Assembly: GCA_005878485.1 (NCBI GenBank) | Contig: VBMG01000044.1 | Span: forward strand, 1-32,122 | Source: Methanobacteriota archaeon | GTDB lineage: Archaea; Thermoplasmatota; Thermoplasmata; RBG-16-68-12 | DNA length: 32,122 nt | Reading direction: 5' to 3' | Part shown: positions 7,404-14,591 of the stretch, in pieces | Layout of the letters: each line of letters begins with the position of its first letter | How positions within the stretch are numbered: the stretch's first letter is position 1 | Made by a program: the position numbers and the translations under genes | Notes under the pieces: generated by a model | The model's database searches: none | What the model was told of the DNA's origin: nothing | The model's input: only the letters and a program-made list of their open reading frames with translations

Positions 7404-8540
7404 ATGGGTATGGGACTTCTTCGTTGGCTCCTCTGGCCCCGCCGTGCCAAAGACCGAGATGAAGAGCCACCGCGCCGACGGCGCACGGGAACGCCCCGGA
7501 GCCGATCCCACCAGCCCGGTGTCTACCGGATCGAAGTCGACAATGAGGCGGGTCGGTTTCACGGGGACGGGCCGCCGTTCTCGTTCTGGTCGTCGTCGCG
7601 TGTGATCCTGATCCTTTCCTTCCTCCTTTGGTGGATCCAGCCCGCCGGACCGATGATTGCGGGATACGTCGGCGGCCGCCGTGCCGGCTCTCCGATCAAG
7701 GCCGTCATCGCCGCGCTCATGCCCGTGTTTGCGATTTACATCGCGAACGCGGCGTACGCCCACAACTTTGCATCCCACCAGATCGACTTCGTCGCGTCCC
7801 TGCCCGCTGTGGTCAGCGACGGGGTTTCGAGCATCCTTCCGTTCCTCATTCCCTACAAGGAGTTCATGGTGTCGTACATGAAGGGCTTCGTCGAGGCCCT
7901 GACGACCACGTTCGGAATGGGGACGAACGGATACCTGATGGTCGTCATCTTCGCGTACATCGGCGGGCTCATCGCGGAACAGACCCGCCGCGAGCTCGTG
8001 TATCGCTCCGGGTCCGGGGCTTCGGTCGGCGTGAACCTCGTTCAGCCCCTCCTGGGGGCCCGACCCTACGTCGACGAGGACGATGAGGCGTACGACGAGG
8101 ACGAGGACATCCCCCGATCCCGACGGCCGGTCCGTGCAAGGGCCCATGGGCGCGCTGCGCCAATTGGGGCTCCGGGTCGGACCCACCATCGACGCGGGCG
8201 CGCAGACTACCTCGACTACTACCGGAAGGTTCCCGCCGAAGTCGACGAGTATGAAGGCGGTCACCGGCTCATCCGGGCCCGCCATCGGGATGACGATGAG
8301 CCGGACGACGATGACGGCGAGGAGGTCGTGGTCTCGCGCACGCATCGCGTTCACTCGAGCGCCGCGGAGGAGCGGCACGAACATCGCCGCGCGCCGCGCG
8401 CGCGGAGCGAAGATGACGAGGACGAGGAGCCTGGTGGACCAGCCCCACGTGCGACGCACGTCCGCAGCCAAGCGGAGGAACGCGCGATCCAACGATTCGT
8501 CGAACGGGCCTTGCGGAATTACGATCATTCGAAGCTCTGA
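7404..8540 (+). CDS. Membrane protein with long mixed-charge disordered tail
   Basis: The start is taken as ATG 7404 (MGMGLLRWLLWPRR), giving 378 residues; the ORF track begins at a GTG upstream of the promoter. After a short hydrophobic stretch and an Arg-rich segment come about three membrane helices (roughly 66-90, 99-120 and 176-195), including LLWWIQPAGPMIAGYVGGRRAGSP, which recalls small DUF5518-like archaeal membrane proteins. From about residue 200 the protein is a low-complexity cytoplasmic tail alternating acidic runs (DEDDEAYDEDED, DDDEPDDDDGEE) with basic runs (RRPVRARAHGR). It ends in a predicted helix, AEERAIQRFVERALRNY. Function unknown. It precedes tfs and pcn on the same strand but tfs has its own TATA box. 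Confidence 0.8.
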   Translation: MGMGLLRWLLWPRRAKDRDEEPPRRRRTGTPRSRSHQPGVYRIEVDNEAGRFHGDGPPFSFWSSSRVILILSFLLWWIQPAGPMIAGYVGGRRAGSPIKAVIAALMPVFAIYIANAAYAHNFASHQIDFVASLPAVVSDGVSSILPFLIPYKEFMVSYMKGFVEALTTTFGMGTNGYLMVVIFAYIGGLIAEQTRRELVYRSGSGASVGVNLVQPLLGARPYVDEDDEAYDEDEDIPRSRRPVRARAHGRAAPIGAPGRTHHRRGRADYLDYYRKVPAEVDEYEGGHRLIRARHRDDDEPDDDDGEEVVVSRTHRVHSSAAEERHEHRRAPRARSEDDEDEEPGGPAPRATHVRSQAEERAIQRFVERALRNYDHSKL

Positions 8541-8550
8541 GCGCGCAATG

Positions 8551-8557
8551 TTTTTAT
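8551..8557 (+). promoter_or_regulatory. TATA-like box of tfs
   Basis: TTTTTAT, centred near 8554, lies about 33 bp before ATG 8588. This predicts a leader of only a few bases, typical of archaeal leaderless genes. Confidence 0.5.
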
Positions 8558-8587
8558 CGCACGCCCCCCTGGCCTGATTGTCTCCCC

Positions 8588-8902
8588 ATGTTCTGTCCGA
8601 AATGCGGCTCGCTCTTGTTTCCAGAGAAGGGGAAGGTACACTGTAATTCGTGCGGATACGAACGGTCCCTCTCTGGGAAGGACGCCACGATCACGAAGGT
8701 CGCACGGCCCGGGAAGGAGAAGCCGTCGGAGACGCTCGTCCTCGACGAGATCACGGAGACGCTCCCGAAAACGCGCGTCGAATGTCCTAAGTGCGGGCAC
8801 TACGAGGCGTTCTGGGTGATGCGGCAGACGCGGGCTGCAGACGAACCGACGACGCGCATTTATCGCTGTGTGAAATGCCAGCACACGTGGCGCGAATACT
8901 GA
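8588..8902 (+). CDS. tfs: Transcription factor S (TFIIS/RPB9-like)
   Basis: A 104-residue protein with two zinc ribbons, the normal length for archaeal TFS. The N-terminal ribbon is FCPKCG...HCNSCGY (Cys3, 6, 19, 22). The C-terminal ribbon is ECPKCGHYEAFW...YRCVKCQHTW (Cys66, 69, 94, 97), with the acidic hairpin TRAADEPTT (Asp85-Glu86). In TFIIS-type factors these two acidic residues enter the RNA polymerase funnel and stimulate transcript cleavage, rescuing backtracked complexes. Because both are present, this is a cleavage-competent TFS rather than a pure RPB9 subunit. It sits just before pcn on the same strand, but pcn has a separate promoter. Confidence 0.96.
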   Translation: MFCPKCGSLLFPEKGKVHCNSCGYERSLSGKDATITKVARPGKEKPSETLVLDEITETLPKTRVECPKCGHYEAFWVMRQTRAADEPTTRIYRCVKCQHTWREY

Positions 8903-8927
8903 TTTCCGCCGGCGTCGCCCGGGAACC

Positions 8928-8936
8928 TTTATTATA
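8928..8936 (+). promoter_or_regulatory. TATA box of pcn
   Basis: TTTATTATA, centred near 8932, lies in the 73-bp gap after tfs and predicts transcription from about 8959. It is followed by the ribosome-binding sequence GGGGGAGG (8963-8970), five bases before the TTG start. Confidence 0.65.
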
Positions 8937-8975
8937 GTCGACCGGATTTCCGAGCGAATTCTGGGGGAGGACGGG

Positions 8976-9713
8976 TTGTTCGAGGGGAAGGTCAAGGCCG
9001 ATATTCTCAAGGAGGTGGTCGACGTCGTCTCGACCCTCGTCGACGAAGCGAAATTCAACGTCGGCAAGGATTCCGTCGTGGTGAAAGCGGTTGATCCCGC
9101 CCACGTCGCGATGGTCGACCTCAGCCTCGATCGGGGCGCGTTCGACGCCTACAAGGCGGACGACGGCGAGCTCGGGGTCGACATGGACAAGATGAAGGAG
9201 ATCCTGCGCCTCGCAAAGGCCGGAGAGACGATCGCTTTGCGACACGACGAGGACAAGAACCGGCTCGTGGTGACGGTCGGGAACACGACGCGTCGCATGG
9301 CCCTCGTGGACACGGCCGGGATGAGCGATCCGAAAGTCCCGAGCCTGAATCTGCCTGCGAAGGTCGTCGTCCGAACCGACGAACTGCGGCAGGCGATCCG
9401 CGCGTCGGAGAGCATCAGCGATCACATCGCCCTCAAAGCGTCTCCAGAAGGGTTCGAAGTCGTCTCCGAGGGTGACACGGACAATGTCTCGCACATGGTC
9501 CCAAAAGACCTGCTCGAGGAGCTCCAGGTCAAAGAAGCGGTCCGTTCCCTCTTCCCGCTCGACTACTTCTCGAACATGGTGAAGGCGATCAGCTCCGCGC
9601 CGAACGTGACCCTGTATCTCGGTTCCGACTATCCGGTGAAGCTGGAGTTCAAGATCGCCGGAGGCAAGGGCGAAGTGAAGTATCTGCTCGCGCCGAGAAT
9701 TGAAAGTGAATGA
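8976..9713 (+). CDS. pcn: DNA polymerase sliding clamp PCNA
   Basis: A 245-residue PCNA of standard length. The TTG start at 8976 is supported by GGGGGAGG five bases upstream and by alignment of FEGKVKADILKEVVDVVSTLVDEAKF with PCNA N-termini. Further matches are VVVKAVDPAHVAMVDLSL, the interdomain connector region near ALVDTAGMSDPKVPSLNLPAKVVV, and the C-terminal KLEFKIAGGKGEVKYLLAPRIE. PCNA forms a trimeric ring on DNA that tethers replicative polymerases, FEN1, ligase and other PIP-box proteins. A single plus-strand copy is seen here, next to tfs. Confidence 0.97.
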   Translation: MFEGKVKADILKEVVDVVSTLVDEAKFNVGKDSVVVKAVDPAHVAMVDLSLDRGAFDAYKADDGELGVDMDKMKEILRLAKAGETIALRHDEDKNRLVVTVGNTTRRMALVDTAGMSDPKVPSLNLPAKVVVRTDELRQAIRASESISDHIALKASPEGFEVVSEGDTDNVSHMVPKDLLEELQVKEAVRSLFPLDYFSNMVKAISSAPNVTLYLGSDYPVKLEFKIAGGKGEVKYLLAPRIESE

Positions 9714-9935
9714 CGTGTGTCGGATCCTCCATCCGATCGGCGGGAACGCCTGAGCGCTTCTAGCGACGCACGCTAACTCCTCCGCTGTTCGTCCTCATCG
9801 GTCCGCCTCGTTCCAATCGTGAATCGATGCAAGGCTGCGCATACCTTCCGGGGGTGATGGACAGCGACCTTGCCTGAAGGTCACGAGAGAATGACCGTTG
9901 CTATCCTCGTCGAACGATCTCCAGTTCGGAAGCCC
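9714..9935. other. Convergent intergenic region pcn / phosphate transporter
   Basis: No gene is recognised in these 222 bp. Two overlapping short hairpins are visible: GACCTT-GCCTG-AAGGTC (9866-9882) and GGTCA-N8-TGACC just after it. They lie between two converging transcripts and could help end them, but neither has a T-tract, so a terminator call is weak. Confidence 0.35.
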
Positions 9936-11204
9936 TCAGACTCCGAATGCAAGACGCAGTGCCGCGTAGGCGGCCATGCCAATTCCCGCCGACACGGGAA
10001 TCGTTATGATCCACGCCCAGACGATTCGGCGCGCGACGCCCCACCGTACGGCTGACAGGCGCTTTGTCGCGCCAACTCCCATGATCGCCGAGGCGATTAC
10101 GTGGGTGGTGCTGACCGGAATGCCGGCTAGGGCCGTGCTCGCAAGCGCGATACCGCCCGCGGTTTCTGCAGAGAAGCCCTGCCAGGGCCGAAGTGCCGTG
10201 ACGCGCTGCGACATCGTCCGTACGATTCGCCAGCCCCCAAAGAATGTTCCGAGGGAGATGGAGGCGTGCGCCCCGAGGATGACCCAGAACGGCACATGGA
10301 ACTCCCCCGATGGAGGTCCCCACGGCGGGTCGATCGCGGCGACGACGAGGATGAGGGTGATGATTCCCATGCCTTTTTGTGCGTCGTTCGTCCCGTGGGT
10401 CACGCTGTAGAAGAAGCTGGAGACGAGTTGCAAGCGCCTGAACTCGTGATTTACGCGGGTCGGCGTGAATCTCCGAAAGAGCCGGATCACGAGGAGCGCA
10501 AGTCCGAACGCAAATAGGAGCCCGACAAGCGGCGCGGCGACCATGTAGACGACGATCTGAACGAGGCCTTTCAATAGGATTCGGGCGAGGATGATGGCAG
10601 GGAAGAGACCCGACACGAGACCCGCTAGGATGACGATCCCGAGGGTCGGAGAATCCTCGCGCGCGAGTCCCCAGAGGAGGACCGCGACCGCCCCCGCAGC
10701 GAATGCGATGAACGTCAGTTCGAGGAAGAGTAGCATGTTCCCGGCGCTCGGAAAGAGGATCGCTTGGACGCCTCCCGCCAAGATCGCGGACCCGACCAGA
10801 CCCCCGATCAAGGCGTGGCTGCTCGAGGTCGGAAGGCCCCAAAGCCATGTGAGGAGGTCCCACGCGATGGCGCCGAGGACCCCTCCCATGATGATCGCCA
10901 GCGTATGCAGGAATTGGGCGTTGGAGAGCGGGATGGAGCCGACGCCAAGCACGCTCGGGTCGATGATCCCTTTCCCGATCGTCTCCGCGATGGCGTTAGT
11001 AATGAAGGCCATCCCGACAAAGTTTCCGACTGCTGCGAGTCCGACCGCTTTCGTGGGCGTGAGGACTTTGGTGGCGACGACGGTGGCGATTGCGTTCGCG
11101 GCGTCGTGAAATCCATTGAAGAAATCGAACGAGAAGACAACGAGGATTGCCACCACAACGAGTTCTACAAACACAACCCTGCCTCTTCTTCCGAACACCA
11201 GCAC
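9936..11204 (-). CDS. PiT-family inorganic phosphate transporter
   Basis: A 422-residue polytopic membrane protein of the PiT family (PF01384). The two inverted family signatures are present: FDFFNGFHDAANAIATVVAT near the N-terminus and THGTNDAQKGMGI in the second half. Each is followed by a pore-loop-like segment, GLPTSSSHALIGG and GIPVSTTHVIASAI. These proteins import phosphate, usually as a metal-phosphate or cation-coupled complex. The ORF-track ATG 11204 is used; GTG 11174 (VFVELVVVAIL), with GAGG eight bases before it, is an equally good start. The DUF47 gene lies upstream on the same strand, the usual PiT partner arrangement. Confidence 0.95.
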   Translation of the reverse strand: MLVFGRRGRVVFVELVVVAILVVFSFDFFNGFHDAANAIATVVATKVLTPTKAVGLAAVGNFVGMAFITNAIAETIGKGIIDPSVLGVGSIPLSNAQFLHTLAIIMGGVLGAIAWDLLTWLWGLPTSSSHALIGGLVGSAILAGGVQAILFPSAGNMLLFLELTFIAFAAGAVAVLLWGLAREDSPTLGIVILAGLVSGLFPAIILARILLKGLVQIVVYMVAAPLVGLLFAFGLALLVIRLFRRFTPTRVNHEFRRLQLVSSFFYSVTHGTNDAQKGMGIITLILVVAAIDPPWGPPSGEFHVPFWVILGAHASISLGTFFGGWRIVRTMSQRVTALRPWQGFSAETAGGIALASTALAGIPVSTTHVIASAIMGVGATKRLSAVRWGVARRIVWAWIITIPVSAGIGMAAYAALRLAFGV

Positions 11205-11292
11205 CAGCCAGCGACGCTCCGCGGCAGGGAGCAGTCCTCCGCTGTGCCAATCGGCCCGGCACGGTTTTCCATGAACGAGCCCGGCGCATCCC

Positions 11293-11922
11293 TTACTGAT
11301 TCTTCGCGACGATATCGCTCAGGACGTTTGCGACATCCTCGCAGTAGTCGGTGGCTTGCTCGAGCCGCTCGATGATCTCTTTGAACTTGATGATGTACAC
11401 GGGATCCGGGTCCTTGAAAAGGTCCGCCACAGCATTGTTCATCAGATCGTCCGCAGCGTTCTCTAGCCGGTGCACCTCGATGGCGATGCGTTCGACTTCA
11501 TCGCCCAGCTTTGTTTCGCGAATCATTCCGACGGCATCCTTCAGCAAGTGGGTCGCGTCCGCAATCACGTCTCCGAGCTGAATCATCGCCTCCGAGGGCC
11601 GTTCCACGCCGTAGAGGTGAAGTCGGTTCGCTGCTGCATAGATCATATCGAGGACGTTATCCAGCGAGCTTGCAAGTGACTGAATGTCCTCTCGGTCGAT
11701 CGGCGTGATAAAGGTCCGGTTCAGCGCCTCGAAGACGTTGTGGACGAGTTCGTCCCCCTTGTGTTCGATGTCCTTGATGTGTCGCCGCTTCGCAGGCACG
11801 TCCCGGAAGTCGCCTAACAGATCTTGGAGCGCAACCGCGCCTTCGTCGACCGTCGCCGCCACCTGAGCCAGTTGGTCGAAGAAATGCCGTTCCTGGGGAA
11901 TGATCCACTCCTTCAACCCCAT
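11293..11922 (-). CDS. PhoU-like DUF47 phosphate transport accessory protein
   Basis: The start is ATG 11922 (MGLKEWIIPQERHFFDQL), preceded by GGAGG nine bases upstream. This gives 209 residues; the longer ORF-track start adds an Arg-rich shadow. The protein is all-helical with repeated metal-binding-type acidic motifs: IKDIEHKGDELVHNVFEALNRTFITPIDREDI, then RLENAADDLMNNAV. These are typical of DUF47, the PhoU-related family usually encoded beside PiT transporters and thought to regulate phosphate uptake. The gene lies 88 bp upstream of the transporter ATG and is probably co-transcribed with it. A weak TATA-like GCTTAATG sits near 11966. Confidence 0.93.
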   Translation of the reverse strand: MGLKEWIIPQERHFFDQLAQVAATVDEGAVALQDLLGDFRDVPAKRRHIKDIEHKGDELVHNVFEALNRTFITPIDREDIQSLASSLDNVLDMIYAAANRLHLYGVERPSEAMIQLGDVIADATHLLKDAVGMIRETKLGDEVERIAIEVHRLENAADDLMNNAVADLFKDPDPVYIIKFKEIIERLEQATDYCEDVANVLSDIVAKNQ

Positions 11923-11994
11923 CTTCCCATGCCTCCTGCGCCGCGGTAGCGGTGCATCCACATTAAGCTTCTCGTGCGGTCGAATGAACGTGGA

Positions 11995-13338
11995 TCAGCC
12001 TTCGTCGACGTCGACGCCGGAGGCCTCCAGCTGTTGAAGAAGCTGCTTTCGCATCTTTCGGTTTCCCGCGAAGCCCTTGATCGCTTTCCGCGACATCTCG
12101 TAGTTCCGCAAGAGTTCCTTGACGTCCCTCGGCGCGACCCCTGCGCCTCGGGCAATGCGTTGGACGCGGGAAGACTTCACGAGCTTCGGCTCCGTCATCT
12201 CCTTGTCCGTCATCGAGTCCATGATGATCTTGAATCGACGGAGTCGCGCTTGCGTGCTCTCCATGTCCGAATCTTTCAGCTTCGCGCCGACGCCAGGAAT
12301 CAACGAAGCCAGCTTGCGCATCGGGCCCATGTCCGTCAGCATCTCGATCTGTTCGTACATCTCGTGGAGCGTGAACTTCCCCGCCATGATCTTTTTCGTG
12401 AGCGCCTCGGCCCTCTCCGCATCGATCGCGTCTTGCGCCCGTTCGAGGAGAGTCTCCAAGTCGCCCATGCCGAGGAGGCGGGAGATGAACCGCGGAGGCT
12501 CGAACTTCTCAAGGTCGTCGATCTTCTCGCCGACCCCAATGAAGACGATGGGCGCCTTCACCTCCGCGACCGCGGAGAGGGCGCCGCCCCCTTTCGCGGT
12601 GCCATCGAGCTTTGTGACGATAACCCCTGTGATTCCGACTGCCTCGTGGAACGCCTTCGCCTGGGGGCCGGCTTGCTGCCCGACTGTGGCGTCGATCACG
12701 AGGAACCGTTCGTCTGCTCCGACCGCCTTCGCGACGGCCTCGATTTCCGCGATCAGGTCTGGCTCGAGTGCGTGGCGGCCGGACGAGTCGACGACGACGA
12801 CGTCGGTTTCCGCGAGTCCTTTCATGCCCGCCTTGGCGATCTTCACGGCGTCCTTCGCCCCCGAGTCGCCGTAGAACGCCGCGTTGATCTGTTCGGACAG
12901 CTGCTTCAGTTGATCGTACGCGGCCGGCCGGTGCACGTCCGCCGCGACAAGGCCTACCGACAACCCTTTTTTCTGGAAGTACTTCGCGAGCTTCCCCGCC
13001 GTGGTCGTCTTGCCCTGGCCGTAGAGCCCGACGAGGAGGATCCGCTGTTTCTGAATCGGGACGTCCCGCGTCGACCCGAGGATCTTCACGAGTTCCTCGT
13101 AGATGATTCGGACGACGTGCTCGCGCGGACTCATGCCCGCGGGCGGTTTTTCCTCCAAGGCGCGACGCTGGAGCTGCTTCGTAATGGCGAGCGCCAGCTG
13201 TACGTTCACGTCGGCCTGGATCAGCGCGCGCTGAATGTCGCGGACGATTTCCTTGATGAGGGATTCGTCCACGTAGCTCGCGCCCGCGATCTTGCGGAGG
13301 GCCGCGCGGAGCGAGTCCCCGAGCTTCTCAAGGACCAT
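11995..13338 (-). CDS. srp54: Signal recognition particle GTPase SRP54
   Basis: Complete 447-residue SRP54 with N, G and M domains. N domain (1-90): MVLEKLGDSLRAALRKI. G domain: G1 GLYGQGKTTT (104-113), DVHRPAAYDQL (134-144), G3 DSSGRHA (184-190), G4 TKLDG (242-246), then GEKIDDLEKFEP. M domain (about 300-447): LTDMGPMRKLASLIPGVG and SRVQRIARGAGV, the RNA-binding helix-loop. The protein binds SRP RNA and signal peptides and targets ribosomes to the membrane with FtsY. G1 is usually GLQGSGKTTT and G3 usually DTAGR, so the variants here are notable, though the nucleotide-contacting Gly-Lys-Thr and Asp-x-x-Gly are kept. A TATA-like box at 13367-13374 suggests a nearly leaderless message. Confidence 0.97.
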   Translation of the reverse strand: MVLEKLGDSLRAALRKIAGASYVDESLIKEIVRDIQRALIQADVNVQLALAITKQLQRRALEEKPPAGMSPREHVVRIIYEELVKILGSTRDVPIQKQRILLVGLYGQGKTTTAGKLAKYFQKKGLSVGLVAADVHRPAAYDQLKQLSEQINAAFYGDSGAKDAVKIAKAGMKGLAETDVVVVDSSGRHALEPDLIAEIEAVAKAVGADERFLVIDATVGQQAGPQAKAFHEAVGITGVIVTKLDGTAKGGGALSAVAEVKAPIVFIGVGEKIDDLEKFEPPRFISRLLGMGDLETLLERAQDAIDAERAEALTKKIMAGKFTLHEMYEQIEMLTDMGPMRKLASLIPGVGAKLKDSDMESTQARLRRFKIIMDSMTDKEMTEPKLVKSSRVQRIARGAGVAPRDVKELLRNYEMSRKAIKGFAGNRKMRKQLLQQLEASGVDVDEG

Positions 13339-13366
13339 GGCGGTGGACCAAAGAACTCACGGGTCT

Positions 13367-13374
13367 TAAGATTT
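13367..13374 (-). promoter_or_regulatory. TATA-like box of srp54
   Basis: Minus-strand AAATCTTA, centred near 13370, predicts a start near 13343, five bases before ATG 13338. This gives srp54 its own leaderless promoter downstream of the putative small RNA's T-tract. Confidence 0.5.
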
Positions 13375-13393
13375 GACCGCGGGCGCGTGTCAG

Positions 13394-13399
13394 AAAAAA
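13394..13399 (-). terminator. T6 tract ending the putative small RNA
   Basis: Minus-strand TTTTTT follows directly after the basal stem of the hairpin at 13400-13465. Oligo-T tracts are the main intrinsic termination signal of archaeal RNA polymerase, so this is a plausible 3' end. Confidence 0.55.
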
Positions 13400-13467
13400 G
13401 GGAAGGGAGGGCTAGCCTTGTCAGAAGGGATGGGATGCACTCTAACGAACTAGCCCAAAATTCCCCC
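13394..13467 (-). ncRNA. Putative structured small RNA upstream of srp54
   Basis: The 238-bp gap between srp54 and the coiled-coil gene contains a nested imperfect hairpin. Three stems are stacked: 13400-13404 with 13461-13465 (GGGAA/TTCCC), 13409-13415 with 13450-13456 (GGGCTAG/CTAGCCC), and 13420-13425 with 13441-13446 (GTTAGA/TCTGAC on the minus strand, one G-T pair). The apical loop is GTGCATCCCATCCCT. On the minus strand a TATA box, TTAAATAT, is centred 25-27 bp before the GGGGGAA start, and a T6 tract follows the basal stem. The plus strand has neither, which sets the direction. It does not match tRNA, SRP RNA or a C/D-box RNA. The alternative is an attenuator in a long srp54 leader, but srp54 appears to have its own promoter. 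Confidence 0.55.
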
Positions 13468-13487
13468 GGCATCGTATTTGTACGACG

Positions 13488-13495
13488 ATATTTAA
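13488..13495 (-). promoter_or_regulatory. TATA box of the putative small RNA
   Basis: Minus-strand TTAAATAT, centred near 13492. The usual 25-27-bp spacing places the start at about 13465-13467, exactly where the predicted basal stem begins. Confidence 0.6.
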
Positions 13496-13576
13496 GACTT
13501 TGTAAAGCGGCACGGCCCAGATGGAGGAGACGTCCCCCCGGATCGAGACGTTGACAACATGGGGCCGAATATCGAG

Positions 13577-14440
13577 TTACAGGTAGCCGGACTTCTGCAG
13601 GGTGAGCAGGTCGTCCGTGGACAGCTTCTCGCCCTTCTTGAACCGCTCGAAAATCATTTCGGCTTCCCTCTTCGCGTCGACTTCCTCGGCGACCGCCTCC
13701 GCCACGCCGCGGCTTTTCATCCAGATTCCGTGGATGATCTTGTCGTAGTCGTGGACCTGGCGGATGTGTTCGATGTGCTTGCGGTGCTCCTCGTCCGCGA
13801 GCATCTTCGTCTTGATGAACTCCTCTTGCGCCTTGTCCGCTTCCCGCCGCAGGCCGTCGCCCTGTTCGTACAGCACCGTCATCTGGTCGTGCTCGGCTTG
13901 GGCCTTTTCAGCGAGCTCGGACACGCGCTTGTGCGCGTCCTCCGCGAGGTCTCGCGCGGTCTTCAGCTCGTCCCTCATCTTCCGGACGTCCTCGTTTTCC
14001 TCGAGGGACCGCTCAAGTTTCTTGACCTCCGCCTCGAGCCGCTGAATCTCCTCGATCAGGGCGCGTTCTTTGTCCGCGCCGAGGACGGAGGTCATGTGCT
14101 TGAACTCGAGTCGCTTCAGCTCCTGCTGGAGCTTGCCGAGCGGCACGGAACCCCGGGGCAGCTTCCTCCGTTTGAGATCCGTGAGCTGCTCTTGGAGCTC
14201 GTTCACCCGCCGGTTGTTCCGGTCCCGCTCCTCCTTTGCGGCCTTCACGAGGGCGTTGAGCTCGTCTCGTTTGATCCGGTGTTGGGTGGCCTCGTCGACC
14301 AGCGTCCGGACTTGCGCGTTCAGCGCGTCGCGCTTCTCGACCCACTCCCGCGTCTTGTCGTTCAGCTCATCGCGACGCCGGCGGTGCCGCTCCGCTTCCT
14401 GGTTTTCTCGCTCCCGCTTCAGCTGTAGCTCATCCAGCAC
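13577..14440 (-). CDS. Archaeal coiled-coil protein, COG1340/DUF7121-like
   Basis: About 287 residues from GTG 14440 (VLDELQLKRERE), which has GAGGG five bases upstream; GTG 14452 is possible, and the ORF-track start at 14560 lies upstream of the TATA box. Residues 1-240 are almost entirely charged coiled coil (RDELNDKTREWVEKRDALNAQVRTLVDEA, LIEEIQRLEAEVKKLERSLEENEDVRKMRDEL). The C-terminus ends in FERFKKGEKLSTDDLLTLQKSGYL, a tail I associate with the widespread archaeal coiled-coil family COG1340. The central segment KLPRGSVPLGKLQQELKRLEFKHMTS also fits that family. Function is unknown; ribosome or nucleic-acid association is sometimes suggested from context, without proof here. Confidence 0.82.
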   Translation of the reverse strand: MLDELQLKRERENQEAERHRRRRDELNDKTREWVEKRDALNAQVRTLVDEATQHRIKRDELNALVKAAKEERDRNNRRVNELQEQLTDLKRRKLPRGSVPLGKLQQELKRLEFKHMTSVLGADKERALIEEIQRLEAEVKKLERSLEENEDVRKMRDELKTARDLAEDAHKRVSELAEKAQAEHDQMTVLYEQGDGLRREADKAQEEFIKTKMLADEEHRKHIEHIRQVHDYDKIIHGIWMKSRGVAEAVAEEVDAKREAEMIFERFKKGEKLSTDDLLTLQKSGYL

Positions 14441-14490
14441 TGAAACCCTCACGAAACCGGGCTGGTGGGACTTTGCGAAGAAGGCGTCGC

Positions 14491-14498
14491 CATATAAA
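14491..14498 (-). promoter_or_regulatory. TATA box of the coiled-coil gene
   Basis: Minus-strand TTTATATG, centred near 14495, predicts transcription from about 14468, leaving a leader of 16-28 nt depending on the GTG used. The divergent gene at 14592 has only weak A/T patches (CAAATAG near 14560, AATAATC near 14573). Confidence 0.55.
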
Positions 14499-14591
14499 AC
14501 TTGCCGCGAGCGTTCTCGAAATCCGGAAGGACCTTCGCGATAACGAGGTCGTAACCTCAAATAGCGACAGAATAATCGTTACCGGGGTTCC

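Noticed and set aside
13400-13465. tRNA, SRP RNA or box C/D RNA at the hairpin
   Set aside because: The length, stem layout and loops do not fit a cloverleaf. It is far too short for SRP RNA. CUGA occurs but no RUGAUGA C box is placed with it.
11974-13554. 526-residue plus-strand ORF opposite srp54
   Set aside because: Shadow of srp54; its 3' part also crosses the small-RNA region, but it has no start signal or recognisable domain.
14538-14581. Half-sites CGATAACGA and AATCGTTA near the receptor promoter, resembling the 20261/20575 palindrome
   Set aside because: The halves are about 27 bp apart and imperfect, unlike the tight N4 spacing of the true copies; probably chance similarity.
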